Assembly: GCA_937864935.1 (NCBI GenBank)
Contig: CALMDN010000580.1
Span: 1-5,837 of the forward strand
DNA: 5,837 bases
Source of the DNA: an uncultured Bacteroidales bacterium
GTDB taxonomy: Bacteria; Bacteroidota; Bacteroidia; Bacteroidales; Lentimicrobiaceae
Direction: 5' to 3'
The notes under the pieces are model-generated. The model made no database searches and was not told the origin of the DNA. It saw only the letters and a program-made list of their open reading frames with translations. Positions 1-5,236 of the stretch are shown here, piece by piece. The position numbers were made by a program, and so were the translations under genes. Position 1 is the stretch's first letter. Every line of letters begins with the position of its first letter.

Positions 1-1082
1 GTGCGGTAAAGGATGGCAAAATCGCTGTTCTGCAGCTCATGGTTCATCTTGGTCTGAAAAACCGAATTGGCAACCAGGGTGCCTTCTTCCGAATCGGTGG
101 CTGCTTTCAGCACCTGTATCAGATGGCCCTCTTCGTTCTCCGTCCATACCTTCTTGAAAATCTGGTCCTTGTTTTTTGAAATGATGCTGTTGGCAGCATT
201 CACGATGATCTGGGTAGACCGGTAATTCTGTTCAAGCTTATAGGTTTTCAGGTCCGGATAATCGTTCCTGAAGTTGAGGATGTTCTGGATGTTTGCTCCC
301 CTGAAAGAATAAATACTCTGTGCATCGTCGCCTACCACACAGATGTTTTCATGCCGGGCTGCCAGTTTTTTTACGATCAGGTACTGCGCATGGTTGGTGT
401 CCTGATACTCATCCACCAGGATGTATTTGAATTTCTGCTGATATTTGAACAGAACTTCCGGGAAATCACGCAGCAACACATTGGTATTGAAGAGCAGATC
501 GTCGAAGTCCATGGCCGAAGCTTTGAAACAGCGGGCCCGGTAAAACCTGAAAATCTCCCCCGTCTGGGAACGGTTTGCAATGCGGTCCTGTTCCTGAATA
601 TCACTGTTGTTAACATAGTCCTCGACAGATATCAGGTTAGATTTGGCAGCGGAGATCCTTGAAAGTACGCTGCCCGGCGTGTAGAGCTTCGGGTCCAGCT
701 GCATCTCTTTGATGATGTTTTTCAGCAGACTTTTCGAATCATCGGTATCGTATATGGTGAAATTTTGCGGATAGCCCAGCAGATGCCCTTCAACCCTGAG
801 TATACGTGCAAAAATGGAGTGAAATGTGCCCATCCAGACATTCCGTGCATCGTTGCCTACCAGGCTGGTTATACGCTCTTTCATCTCCCTGGCGGCTTTG
901 TTGGTAAAGGTAAGCGCAAGGATGTTGTATGGGTCGGCTCCCTGCTCCAGCAGGTAGGCTATGCGGTAGGTAAGTACCCTGGTTTTACCGCTCCCCGCAC
1001 CGGCAATGACCATTACAGGGCCCTGGGTGCTGACCACTGCCTGCTGCTGGGCTTCGTTCAGTTGTTTTAAAATTTCCTTCAC
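1..1082 (-). CDS. uvrD: UvrD/PcrA-type ATP-dependent DNA helicase, N-terminal part (gene runs off the window)
   Basis: This is a superfamily 1A 3'-5' DNA helicase that unwinds DNA with ATP in excision and mismatch repair and removes proteins from DNA. About 360 residues are visible of roughly 750 expected; the 3' half lies beyond position 1. Translation shows the family motifs in order: LNEAQQQAV (Q motif, residues 8-16), Walker A GAGSGKT (28-34), TFTNKAAREM (motif Ia, 58-67), GTFHS (85-89), Walker B VDEYQDT (223-229), GDDAQSIYSFRGA (motif III, 251-263) and LEQNYRS (motif IV, 283-289). The chosen start is GTG at 1082-1080. It gives the usual N-terminus right before the Q motif, a stop codon lies 27 bases upstream in frame, and no ATG is available between. 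The predicted promoter leaves a leader of only about 15-20 nt and there is no Shine-Dalgarno sequence, as is common in Bacteroidota. UvrD and PcrA cannot be told apart from this half; RecB/AddA-type nucleases are excluded by the compact motif spacing. Confidence 0.97.
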   Translation of the reverse strand, partial: MKEILKQLNEAQQQAVVSTQGPVMVIAGAGSGKTRVLTYRIAYLLEQGADPYNILALTFTNKAAREMKERITSLVGNDARNVWMGTFHSIFARILRVEGHLLGYPQNFTIYDTDDSKSLLKNIIKEMQLDPKLYTPGSVLSRISAAKSNLISVEDYVNNSDIQEQDRIANRSQTGEIFRFYRARCFKASAMDFDDLLFNTNVLLRDFPEVLFKYQQKFKYILVDEYQDTNHAQYLIVKKLAARHENICVVGDDAQSIYSFRGANIQNILNFRNDYPDLKTYKLEQNYRSTQIIVNAANSIISKNKDQIFKKVWTENEEGHLIQVLKAATDSEEGTLVANSVFQTKMNHELQNSDFAILYR

Positions 1083-1104
1083 GTGTTGCTGCTGAATTTC
1101 CCGG

Positions 1105-1135
1105 CAAAATTACGCTTCTTTTCGCAGCACCGCAA
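1105..1135 (-). promoter_or_regulatory. Bacteroidota-type promoter of the uvrD helicase gene
   Basis: Read on the minus strand, TTG (1135-1133) is followed after 20 bp by TAATTTTG (1112-1105). This matches the Bacteroidota primary sigma consensus of TTG, 19-21 bp, TAnnTTTG. Transcription should start around 1099, about 17 nt ahead of the GTG start codon. Confidence 0.75.
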
Positions 1136-1174
1136 CGCAGCAACCTCCCGGTTACTAACAATTCAGCAGGTATT

Positions 1175-1193
1175 ATTTAGAATTATTCTAAAT
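1175..1193. promoter_or_regulatory. Perfect 19-bp palindrome, Fur/PerR-family operator-like
   Basis: ATTTAGAATTATTCTAAAT is a perfect inverted repeat of 9 bp around one central T. Its inner 15 bp, TTAGAATtATTCTAA, differ from the Bacillus PerR box (TTATAATnATTATAA) only by a symmetric T-to-G / A-to-C change, and the 9-1-9 layout is that of a Fur box. It lies in the divergent gap between the helicase and the 89-residue gene. It covers the place where the -33 element of the rightward promoter would be and sits 40 bp upstream of the helicase -33. Repression of the rightward gene by a Fur-family metal or peroxide sensor is inferred, not shown; no such regulator is encoded here. Confidence 0.5.
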
Positions 1194-1216
1194 TGATAAA
1201 TGGAATGTTACTTTTC
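1186..1216 (+). promoter_or_regulatory. Probable weak promoter of the 89-residue gene
   Basis: TACTTTTC (1209-1216) matches TAnnTTTG except for the last base. Twenty bp upstream there is only TTC (1186-1188) in place of TTG, inside the right arm of the palindrome. It is the best candidate between 1140 and 1306 and would give a leader of about 85 nt. The A/C-rich stretch 1258-1303 in that leader has almost no G and should be unstructured. Confidence 0.35.
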
Positions 1217-1306
1217 AGAGGTTGGTAGATTAAAGAATGAAAGCGCCTGAAAATTTCACTACCGCAACTACAACTACACTACACTCACTACATCAACCAC
1301 CGCATT

Positions 1307-1576
1307 ATGATGAACTTATTAAAGCGCGCAGGTAGTTTCAGCCTGATTGTCGAACAGATAGTCGACAAGCAGATCAGGCGGAATTACCCTCCCGAAGCGG
1401 CAGAGACCTACCAGAGGTTAATTCGGGATTCGTTCACTGAAATAGAAGCAAAAAGGCTGATCTCAATGGCAGTGCAGATTGAGATATTCCGGCTGATGAG
1501 GTATGGTGAAGCATTCAACCACGCCCGTTACATCGGAAATCTGAATGGGCTGCCCGATTTGCCAGATCTTGATTAA
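1307..1576 (+). CDS. Small hypothetical protein, 89 residues
   Basis: I do not recognise this family and assign no function. The product is 89 residues with a near-even balance of acidic and basic residues, no signal peptide and no membrane segment, so it should be cytoplasmic. Residues 11-25 and 28-70 look mainly helical, with a Y-P-P-E turn at 27-30. The tail is short and acidic-hydrophobic (LPDLPDLD, 82-89). The evidence that it is real is context: a candidate promoter and operator lie upstream, a strong intrinsic terminator sits 50 bp after the stop codon, and nothing larger overlaps it. Two adjacent ATG codons (1307 and 1310) could start it; no earlier in-frame ATG exists near by and there is no Shine-Dalgarno sequence. 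It seems to be a single-gene transcription unit. If the palindrome at 1175-1193 is its operator, it would respond to metal or peroxide. Confidence 0.65.
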   Translation: MMNLLKRAGSFSLIVEQIVDKQIRRNYPPEAAETYQRLIRDSFTEIEAKRLISMAVQIEIFRLMRYGEAFNHARYIGNLNGLPDLPDLD

Positions 1577-1625
1577 ACAGAAGTTTTGGGTTTCATTTTT
1601 CATAATTGATGATTACTTTGGGGAG

Positions 1626-1659
1626 CCAGGGGAGCCTAACAAGCTCCCCTGGTTTTTTT
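1626..1659 (+). terminator. Strong Rho-independent terminator after the 89-residue gene
   Basis: CCAGGGGAGC (1626-1635) pairs perfectly with GCTCCCCTGG (1643-1652) around a 7-nt loop, followed by seven T (1653-1659). The left arm's GGGGAGCC is also present just upstream (1620-1627), so a second, overlapping pairing is possible. It separates the small gene from the LiaF-like operon. Confidence 0.93.
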
Positions 1660-1677
1660 ATGTCCTGCCCGGACCGT

Positions 1678-1724
1678 TTTACCGGGTTTTTTCGCCGGTT
1701 TACCGATTTTTTGTAGATTTACCT
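1678..1724 (+). repeat. Direct repeats TTTACCG with 21- and 19-bp period, possible regulator sites
   Basis: TTTACCG occurs at 1678-1684 and 1699-1705, and TTTACCT at 1718-1724. The first two units extend to 14 bp (TTTACCGnnTTTTT), identical at 12 positions. The spacing is about two helical turns, the arrangement used by LytTR-domain regulators such as AgrA, which bind two 9-bp direct repeats about 12 bp apart. The units lie directly upstream of the predicted -7 element of the operon that encodes a LytTR regulator, so autoregulation is a fair guess. The motif itself is not a proven LytTR site. Confidence 0.4.
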
Positions 1725-1745
1725 TGCGGTACTGCCCTACATTTG
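1711..1745 (+). promoter_or_regulatory. Promoter of the LiaF-like/LytS/LytTR operon
   Basis: TACATTTG (1738-1745) is an exact TAnnTTTG -7 element. The nearest TTG upstream (1711-1713) is 24 bp away, longer than usual, so the -33 contact is weak or replaced by an activator. The expected start near 1751 leaves about 25 nt of A/T-rich leader before the ATG at 1776. Confidence 0.6.
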
Positions 1746-1775
1746 CATCAGATTCAACAATAAAAATTTAATAAA

Positions 1776-2516
1776 ATGGAAACTTTTAATCATCATGATC
1801 ATAATTTCATGAAACACGGACGGAGAAACAGGCATAAAACCATGCTTGTCGGATTGCTGATTATTGCCTTTGGACTGCTCTATATGATGCGTAACGTAGG
1901 GATAATCGATAACACTGTATGGCATTTGATCTTTTCATGGCCCATGCTGCTTGTCGCGTTGGGCGCTGTAAATCTGGCAGAGCGCAAGTTCGGATGGGGG
2001 CTCATTCTGCTCTCGGTGGGCGGTGTCTTCCTGGTTGACCGCTACTACGATCTGCCCTACAATGTATTCACCTTCTTCTGGCCGGTACTGATCATTGCCA
2101 TCGGACTCGGTATTATTTTCTCAGGTTCCTGCAAAATGCTGCGGATAAAGAGACACAAACCGGATGTTTCAAGTGCAGATGGTGACACGATCAACGAAGC
2201 TGCCATCTTCGGAGGCAGCGAACGCGCCATACATTCTCAGAATTTCCGTGGCGGTGAAATCGTGGCTATCTTCGGAGGAACCAAAACCGATCTTACGCAG
2301 TGTCAGCTGGCCCCCGGTGACAATGTGCTGGAGATTACTGCCATTTTCGGCGGAACCACCCTCATCGTTCCGAATGACTGGAACGTAAAAGTTGAAACCA
2401 ACAATGTTTTCGGAGGGTATACCGACAAACGCAGAAACACCAATGTAGACTTCAATAAAACTCTGATTATCAGAGGAACCAGTGTCTTTGGTGGTGGTGA
2501 ACTGAAAAGTTATTAA
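1776..2516 (+). CDS. LiaF-like membrane protein with C-terminal FGG repeats
   Basis: This 246-residue inner-membrane protein has the architecture of LiaF and its relatives, which modulate envelope-stress two-component systems. After a basic, His-rich N-terminus (HHDHN at 6-10), four hydrophobic segments are visible: about 22-38, 50-66, 73-88 and 97-116. Each of segments 2 and 4 carries a W-P (55-56, 102-103), typical of the LiaF transmembrane domain. The C-terminal part (about 138-246) contains five (I/V)FGG motifs with FGG at 145, 166, 191, 212 and 238, as expected for the beta-solenoid LiaF C-terminal domain. It is the first gene of an operon, 18 bp ahead of the kinase. By analogy with LiaF, which restrains the kinase LiaS in Firmicutes, it may restrain or tune the downstream LytS-type kinase; this is inference. 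The start codon follows an A-rich leader with no Shine-Dalgarno. The fold assignment is firm, the role is not. Confidence 0.85.
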   Translation: METFNHHDHNFMKHGRRNRHKTMLVGLLIIAFGLLYMMRNVGIIDNTVWHLIFSWPMLLVALGAVNLAERKFGWGLILLSVGGVFLVDRYYDLPYNVFTFFWPVLIIAIGLGIIFSGSCKMLRIKRHKPDVSSADGDTINEAAIFGGSERAIHSQNFRGGEIVAIFGGTKTDLTQCQLAPGDNVLEITAIFGGTTLIVPNDWNVKVETNNVFGGYTDKRRNTNVDFNKTLIIRGTSVFGGGELKSY

Positions 2517-2534
2517 CCTTTTCAGTGCAATCCG

Positions 2535-3605
2535 ATGTTCACCAAACTGTTTAAAAACCAGCTTTTACCGGTCTATGCCGCGGCATGGCTGGTAATTGCT
2601 GTTGTGCATTACGTCGTGGTTACCACTCAGCTCGGAGCCGGCAACATGATTGCAATGGCAGAGGCGCTGGTCTTTTCAACCGTTTTTGCTTTGCTTGGTA
2701 TCGGATTGTGGTTTCTGGTGAAGTTTTCCGACTTTGAGAAGCTCAACCGTCAGGAACTGACCCTCCGGCATGCCACCAGCAGCGCAGTAACCATGTTCAT
2801 CTGGTTCGGCATCAGTTATCTGCTGATGGGTGTCATTTCGGGGCACGATGAACCATACATGACAGCGCTCAACGATACCATGACCGTGAGGGTGCTTTCC
2901 GGTCTGCTTTTATATATAGTAATGGTAACCGTCTTTTATCTTCTGGTCAACAACCAGAACCTGAAAGAGCGCAAAACAAGGGAAGAGGTGCTGCAGAACC
3001 TCCTTCATGAAAGCGAACTGAATTCGTTGCGTGCACAGATCAAACCACATTTTCTGTTCAACAGCCTCAACTCCATCAGTTCACTCACGATTACCAATCC
3101 TGAGAAAGCCCAGGACATGGTGATCAAGCTTTCGGAATTTATGCGGTATTCACTGAGTTTTACCAACGACCGCATGAGTACCCTGAAGCAGGAGCTTTAC
3201 CATCTGAGACTTTATCTTGAAATTGAGAAAGTAAGGTTTGGAGCCAGGTTCATCGTAGAAGAAAACATCGGTGAGGAGCACCTGCCCTGGCTGATTCCAC
3301 CGATGATACTGCAGCCATTGGTTGAGAACGCGGTGAAACATGGTGTTTATGATACACCGGGAGAATCGTTTGTGAAGATATCGGCCACCCTGAACCAGGG
3401 ATGGCTTGAGATCAGTGTGTTGAATAACTTCGATCCCTCCCAGCCCGGCCGGCGAGGAACAGGAACCGGCCTGGTCAATGTAATGAAACGCATGCACATG
3501 GTGTACGGGATGAACAACCTGGCACGGATTACCAAAACAGAAAATGCCTTTGAAGTAAAACTGAAATTCCCTCCCTATGACAGTCTTAAGAGTACTCATC
3601 ATTGA
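2535..3605 (+). CDS. LytS/YehU-type sensor histidine kinase
   Basis: This 356-residue membrane histidine kinase should autophosphorylate and pass phosphate to the regulator encoded next. Four hydrophobic segments (about 11-30, 42-64, 83-102 and 118-138) form the sensor region with no sizeable extracellular domain. A short helical linker (140-165) leads to the His_kinase domain, LRAQIKPHFLFNSLNSISSL at 165-184, with H172 the likely phospho-acceptor. The ATPase domain has the N box QPLVENAVKHG (260-270, N265) and a glycine box GTGTGLVNV (308-316). The usual DxGxG motif before the glycine box is degenerate (VLNNFDP, 295-301), a variant I believe is common in Bacteroidota members of this family. 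It lies 18 bp after the LiaF-like gene and overlaps the regulator gene by 29 bp, so the three are almost certainly cotranscribed. The signal is unknown; the LiaF-like partner suggests envelope stress. Confidence 0.93.
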   Translation: MFTKLFKNQLLPVYAAAWLVIAVVHYVVVTTQLGAGNMIAMAEALVFSTVFALLGIGLWFLVKFSDFEKLNRQELTLRHATSSAVTMFIWFGISYLLMGVISGHDEPYMTALNDTMTVRVLSGLLLYIVMVTVFYLLVNNQNLKERKTREEVLQNLLHESELNSLRAQIKPHFLFNSLNSISSLTITNPEKAQDMVIKLSEFMRYSLSFTNDRMSTLKQELYHLRLYLEIEKVRFGARFIVEENIGEEHLPWLIPPMILQPLVENAVKHGVYDTPGESFVKISATLNQGWLEISVLNNFDPSQPGRRGTGTGLVNVMKRMHMVYGMNNLARITKTENAFEVKLKFPPYDSLKSTHH

Positions 3606-4326
3606 TGATGAGCCCCCTGCACGTGATATCATCAGACATTACCTGAGCGAGGATCAGGGTATTGTGATTGCCGGTGAGTGTGAAAACGGATTTGAGGCGC
3701 TGAAAATGATCGGAGAAGCAAAGCCCGACCTGATTTTCCTGGATGTGCAGATGCCGAAGATCACCGGTTTTGAGCTGCTGGAGCTGCTCACAGATCCCCC
3801 GCAGATTATTTTTACAACAGCTTACGATGAGTTTGCCATCAGGGCTTTTGAGATGAATGCTGTGGATTACCTGCTCAAACCCTTCTCCGGGACACGGCTC
3901 AGGCAGGCTGTCGACAGGGCGCGTATCCGGCTCGAAAGCAAGGGCACGACGCCCCGGAAGGAGATAGAGGATCTGAAGAGCGGACTGCAGGATACTGCCG
4001 AAGACCTCGACAGGGTAGTGGCCCGGCTGGGAAGCAAAATTGTGGTGATTCCGGTTGAAAAGATATGGTATATTGAAGCCCAGGACGACTATGTGATGAT
4101 TTACTCCGAATCGGGCAATCACCTGAAGGAAAAGACCATGAAGTATTTTGAAACCCACCTCGCATCCAGGGGATTTATCCGCATCCATCGCAGCCACCTG
4201 GTAAATGTGAACCAGATACTCTCGGTCGATCTGTATGGCAAAGATACCCATCTGGTGGTGTTGAAATGCGGAGCAAAGTTAAAAACCAGCGCCGAGGGGT
4301 ACAAAAGGCTGAGGGAGTTGCTTTAG
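3577..4326 (+). CDS. LytTR-family response regulator
   Basis: This 249-residue DNA-binding response regulator is the presumed partner of the kinase before it. The receiver domain (about 4-120) has the acidic pair D10/D11, the phospho-acceptor D56 in FLDVQMP, T80/T81 at the signalling position and K101 in LLKPF. A charged linker (122-147), possibly helical, leads to the LytTR domain (about 150-249), with the characteristic FIRIHRSHLVNVNQI at 200-214. LytTR proteins bind direct repeats through a beta fold rather than a helix-turn-helix. The ATG at 3577 is chosen because the receiver's first strand (VLRVLIIDDE) begins at residue 3; it makes the gene overlap the kinase's last 29 bases in another frame, so translation is probably coupled. 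The direct repeats at 1678-1724 are a candidate own target. No clear terminator follows within 400 bp. Family assignment is secure. Confidence 0.95.
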   Translation: MTVLRVLIIDDEPPARDIIRHYLSEDQGIVIAGECENGFEALKMIGEAKPDLIFLDVQMPKITGFELLELLTDPPQIIFTTAYDEFAIRAFEMNAVDYLLKPFSGTRLRQAVDRARIRLESKGTTPRKEIEDLKSGLQDTAEDLDRVVARLGSKIVVIPVEKIWYIEAQDDYVMIYSESGNHLKEKTMKYFETHLASRGFIRIHRSHLVNVNQILSVDLYGKDTHLVVLKCGAKLKTSAEGYKRLRELL

Positions 4327-4746
4327 TATGGCCTCTGTTTTCTTTGTTAAGTGATTATAATCAGATAAAAATATGACGATAAGTTCACAAATCATGCTAA
4401 ATTTGTGAATTAAGATCACTATTAACCGGTTAAATTTAAGAGATAGGAATTGATTGTGGCTCGTACAGATAGAATTGCTGATCCTGCAATTCAGCTATAG
4501 CTATCAGCATCCAGCCGGTCTTGTTGCTATCTTTTAGAAGCAGGGTGGTGAAAGGATGTCAGCCCGAACTGCCAAACAATAAATCCAAGCCCCAGCGTTT
4601 GCCCCGAAGTAAGCGTAGGAAATAAGGTTGCCTTTTCGACCTCTGGCAAATAGATTCAGAGGTTTCAATAATTCTCCCCGGGCAGTATTGACAAGGAACC
4701 TTAATTTTAAGTAAATCATCTTATATAAAGTCTTAATAATGAGCCG
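4327..4746. other. Intergenic stretch without a convincing gene, rich in inverted repeats
   Basis: No plus-strand reading frame of useful length exists here. On the minus strand there is a 61-codon frame (4719-4534) and an open 40-codon continuation in another frame (4558-4436). Neither resembles a family I know and neither has a promoter of the local type. Two further hairpins lie in its right part: ACCTCTG/CAGAGGT (4639-4645 with 4657-4663) and the overlapping TTGCC/GGCAA (4628-4632 with 4645-4649). It may be a decayed gene, a 3' untranslated region of the kinase-regulator operon, or an unrecognised repeat element. Confidence 0.5.
4352..4502. repeat. Cluster of five inverted repeats in 151 bp
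   Basis: The repeats are: TGATTATAATCA, a perfect palindrome (4352-4363); TTCACAAAT/ATTTGTGAA with an 8-nt spacer (4384-4392 and 4401-4409); TTAACCGGTTAA, perfect (4422-4433); GAATTGC/GCAATTC with a 7-nt spacer (4472-4478 and 4486-4492); and AGCTATAGCT, perfect (4493-4502). None is followed by a T run, so they are not ordinary terminators. They could be protein-binding sites or RNA structure in the 3' region of the regulator transcript. Confidence 0.6.
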
Positions 4747-4770
4747 GCGGAGTCGATTCTGCGCTTTTTT
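4747..4770 (+). terminator. Weak intrinsic terminator before the orphan promoter
   Basis: GCGGAG (4747-4752) pairs with TTCTGC (4757-4762) around TCGA. The stem is 6 bp including two G-U pairs, followed by GC and six T (4765-4770). It may end read-through from the kinase-regulator operon, whose stop codon is 420 bp upstream, and it lies just before a new promoter. Confidence 0.4.
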
Positions 4771-4802
4771 ATTGTTTTGTTACAAAATAATTGATAAAAT
4801 TG

Positions 4803-4832
4803 TTGCAGATTTAAAATTAATTTCTACTTTTG
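4803..4832 (+). promoter_or_regulatory. Strong Bacteroidota-type promoter with no gene directly behind it
   Basis: TTG (4803-4805), a 19-bp spacer and TACTTTTG (4825-4832) match the consensus exactly. It resembles the rpsL promoter at 5151-5180: 27 of 33 bases agree from TTG through the CAG after the -7 element. Transcription should start near 4839. No open reading frame longer than about 20 codons was found in the first 100 bases, so it drives either a non-coding RNA or a leader of about 400 nt for rpsL-rpsG. Confidence 0.75.
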
Positions 4833-4838
4833 CAGCCG

Positions 4839-5012
4839 CATTTCGAAGGAACGTTCTGATTTTAACTTCCTGAAATGCACAAATTTTCTGAGATTTTCGA
4901 ATCCGGGAAACCTGATAAAGTCAGACAACTATAGGTTTCAATCAATACCGGCCAAAGGGCACCGCAATGAGAAACGGGGTATTGATCTGGTCTGGGGCCC
5001 ATGGCCTCTTTG
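4839..5012 (+). ncRNA. Candidate non-coding RNA or long 5' leader of the rpsL operon
   Basis: The segment starts at the predicted start site of the orphan promoter. It begins with a hairpin: GCATTTC (4838-4844) pairs with GAAATGC (4872-4878), and AGGAA (4847-4851) with TTCCT (4867-4871). Further on, ATCAATACC (4941-4949) pairs with GGTATTGAT (4978-4986), and outside it CAGAC (4922-4926) with GTCTG (4990-4994), leaving a lopsided internal loop. A last short hairpin, GGGGCC/GGCCTC with loop CAT (4994-5008), shares one base with the outer stem and precedes a pyrimidine-rich TTTGTCTCTC. This hairpin could be a weak terminator, hence the guessed end. I do not recognise a known RNA family; a 6S-like RNA is possible because of the long stem with a bulge, but the match is only by shape. 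If transcription continues, it is a leader reaching rpsL. Confidence 0.3.
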
Positions 5013-5150
5013 TCTCTCCGTATCTTTTTCCCCTTCCTTATTTCAGAACATTGCCTTGAGTTGAAAAACCGGGATGTTGTTTTAGTCCATTTTCCGGAAA
5101 TGCAGTAAATATAGGCAATGCGGGCTTGTAAATATTTTTTGTTCAGCTTA
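5013..5150. other. Gene-free stretch between the orphan promoter segment and the rpsL promoter
   Basis: There is no plausible gene here. The minus-strand open frame across 5254-4862 starts inside rpsL and is judged spurious. The only structure seen is the perfect palindrome TTTCCGGAAA (5091-5100). A copy of GAAATGC (5097-5103) repeats the right arm of the hairpin at 4872-4878 and could pair with the GCATTTC at 4838-4844 instead. Confidence 0.5.
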
Positions 5151-5180
5151 TTGCAAATTTGAAATATAGTTGTACTTTTG
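5151..5180 (+). promoter_or_regulatory. rpsL: Proximal promoter of the rpsL-rpsG operon
   Basis: TTG (5151-5153), a 19-bp spacer and TACTTTTG (5173-5180) match the Bacteroidota consensus exactly. The expected start near 5187 gives a leader of about 50 nt. The leader opens with a small hairpin, CCCTT (5185-5189) with AAGGG (5195-5199) around five A, and then turns A/T-rich up to the ATG at 5237. Confidence 0.88.
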
Positions 5181-5236
5181 CAGTCCCTTAAAAAAAGGGT
5201 AGCCGAGGTCTGAAAAATTAAATTAAAAGTACTGAT

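Noticed and set aside
351..1070. Plus-strand open frames of 103 and 101 codons (351-662 and 765-1070)
   Set aside because: They lie opposite the helicase gene, whose minus-strand translation shows all expected motifs; these are shadow frames.
1586..1621. TACTTTGG near 1614 as a possible -7 element
   Set aside because: It is one T short of TAnnTTTG, the nearest TTG is 25 bp upstream, and it runs directly into the terminator stem.
3150..4304. Minus-strand frames of 61-221 codons opposite the kinase and regulator genes
   Set aside because: The plus-strand frames carry complete conserved domains. The minus frames have no recognisable motifs or promoters.
4891..4908. tRNA-like T loop TTCGAATC (4896-4903)
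   Set aside because: The flanking bases do not form the 5-bp T stem, and no anticodon or acceptor arm can be found around it.
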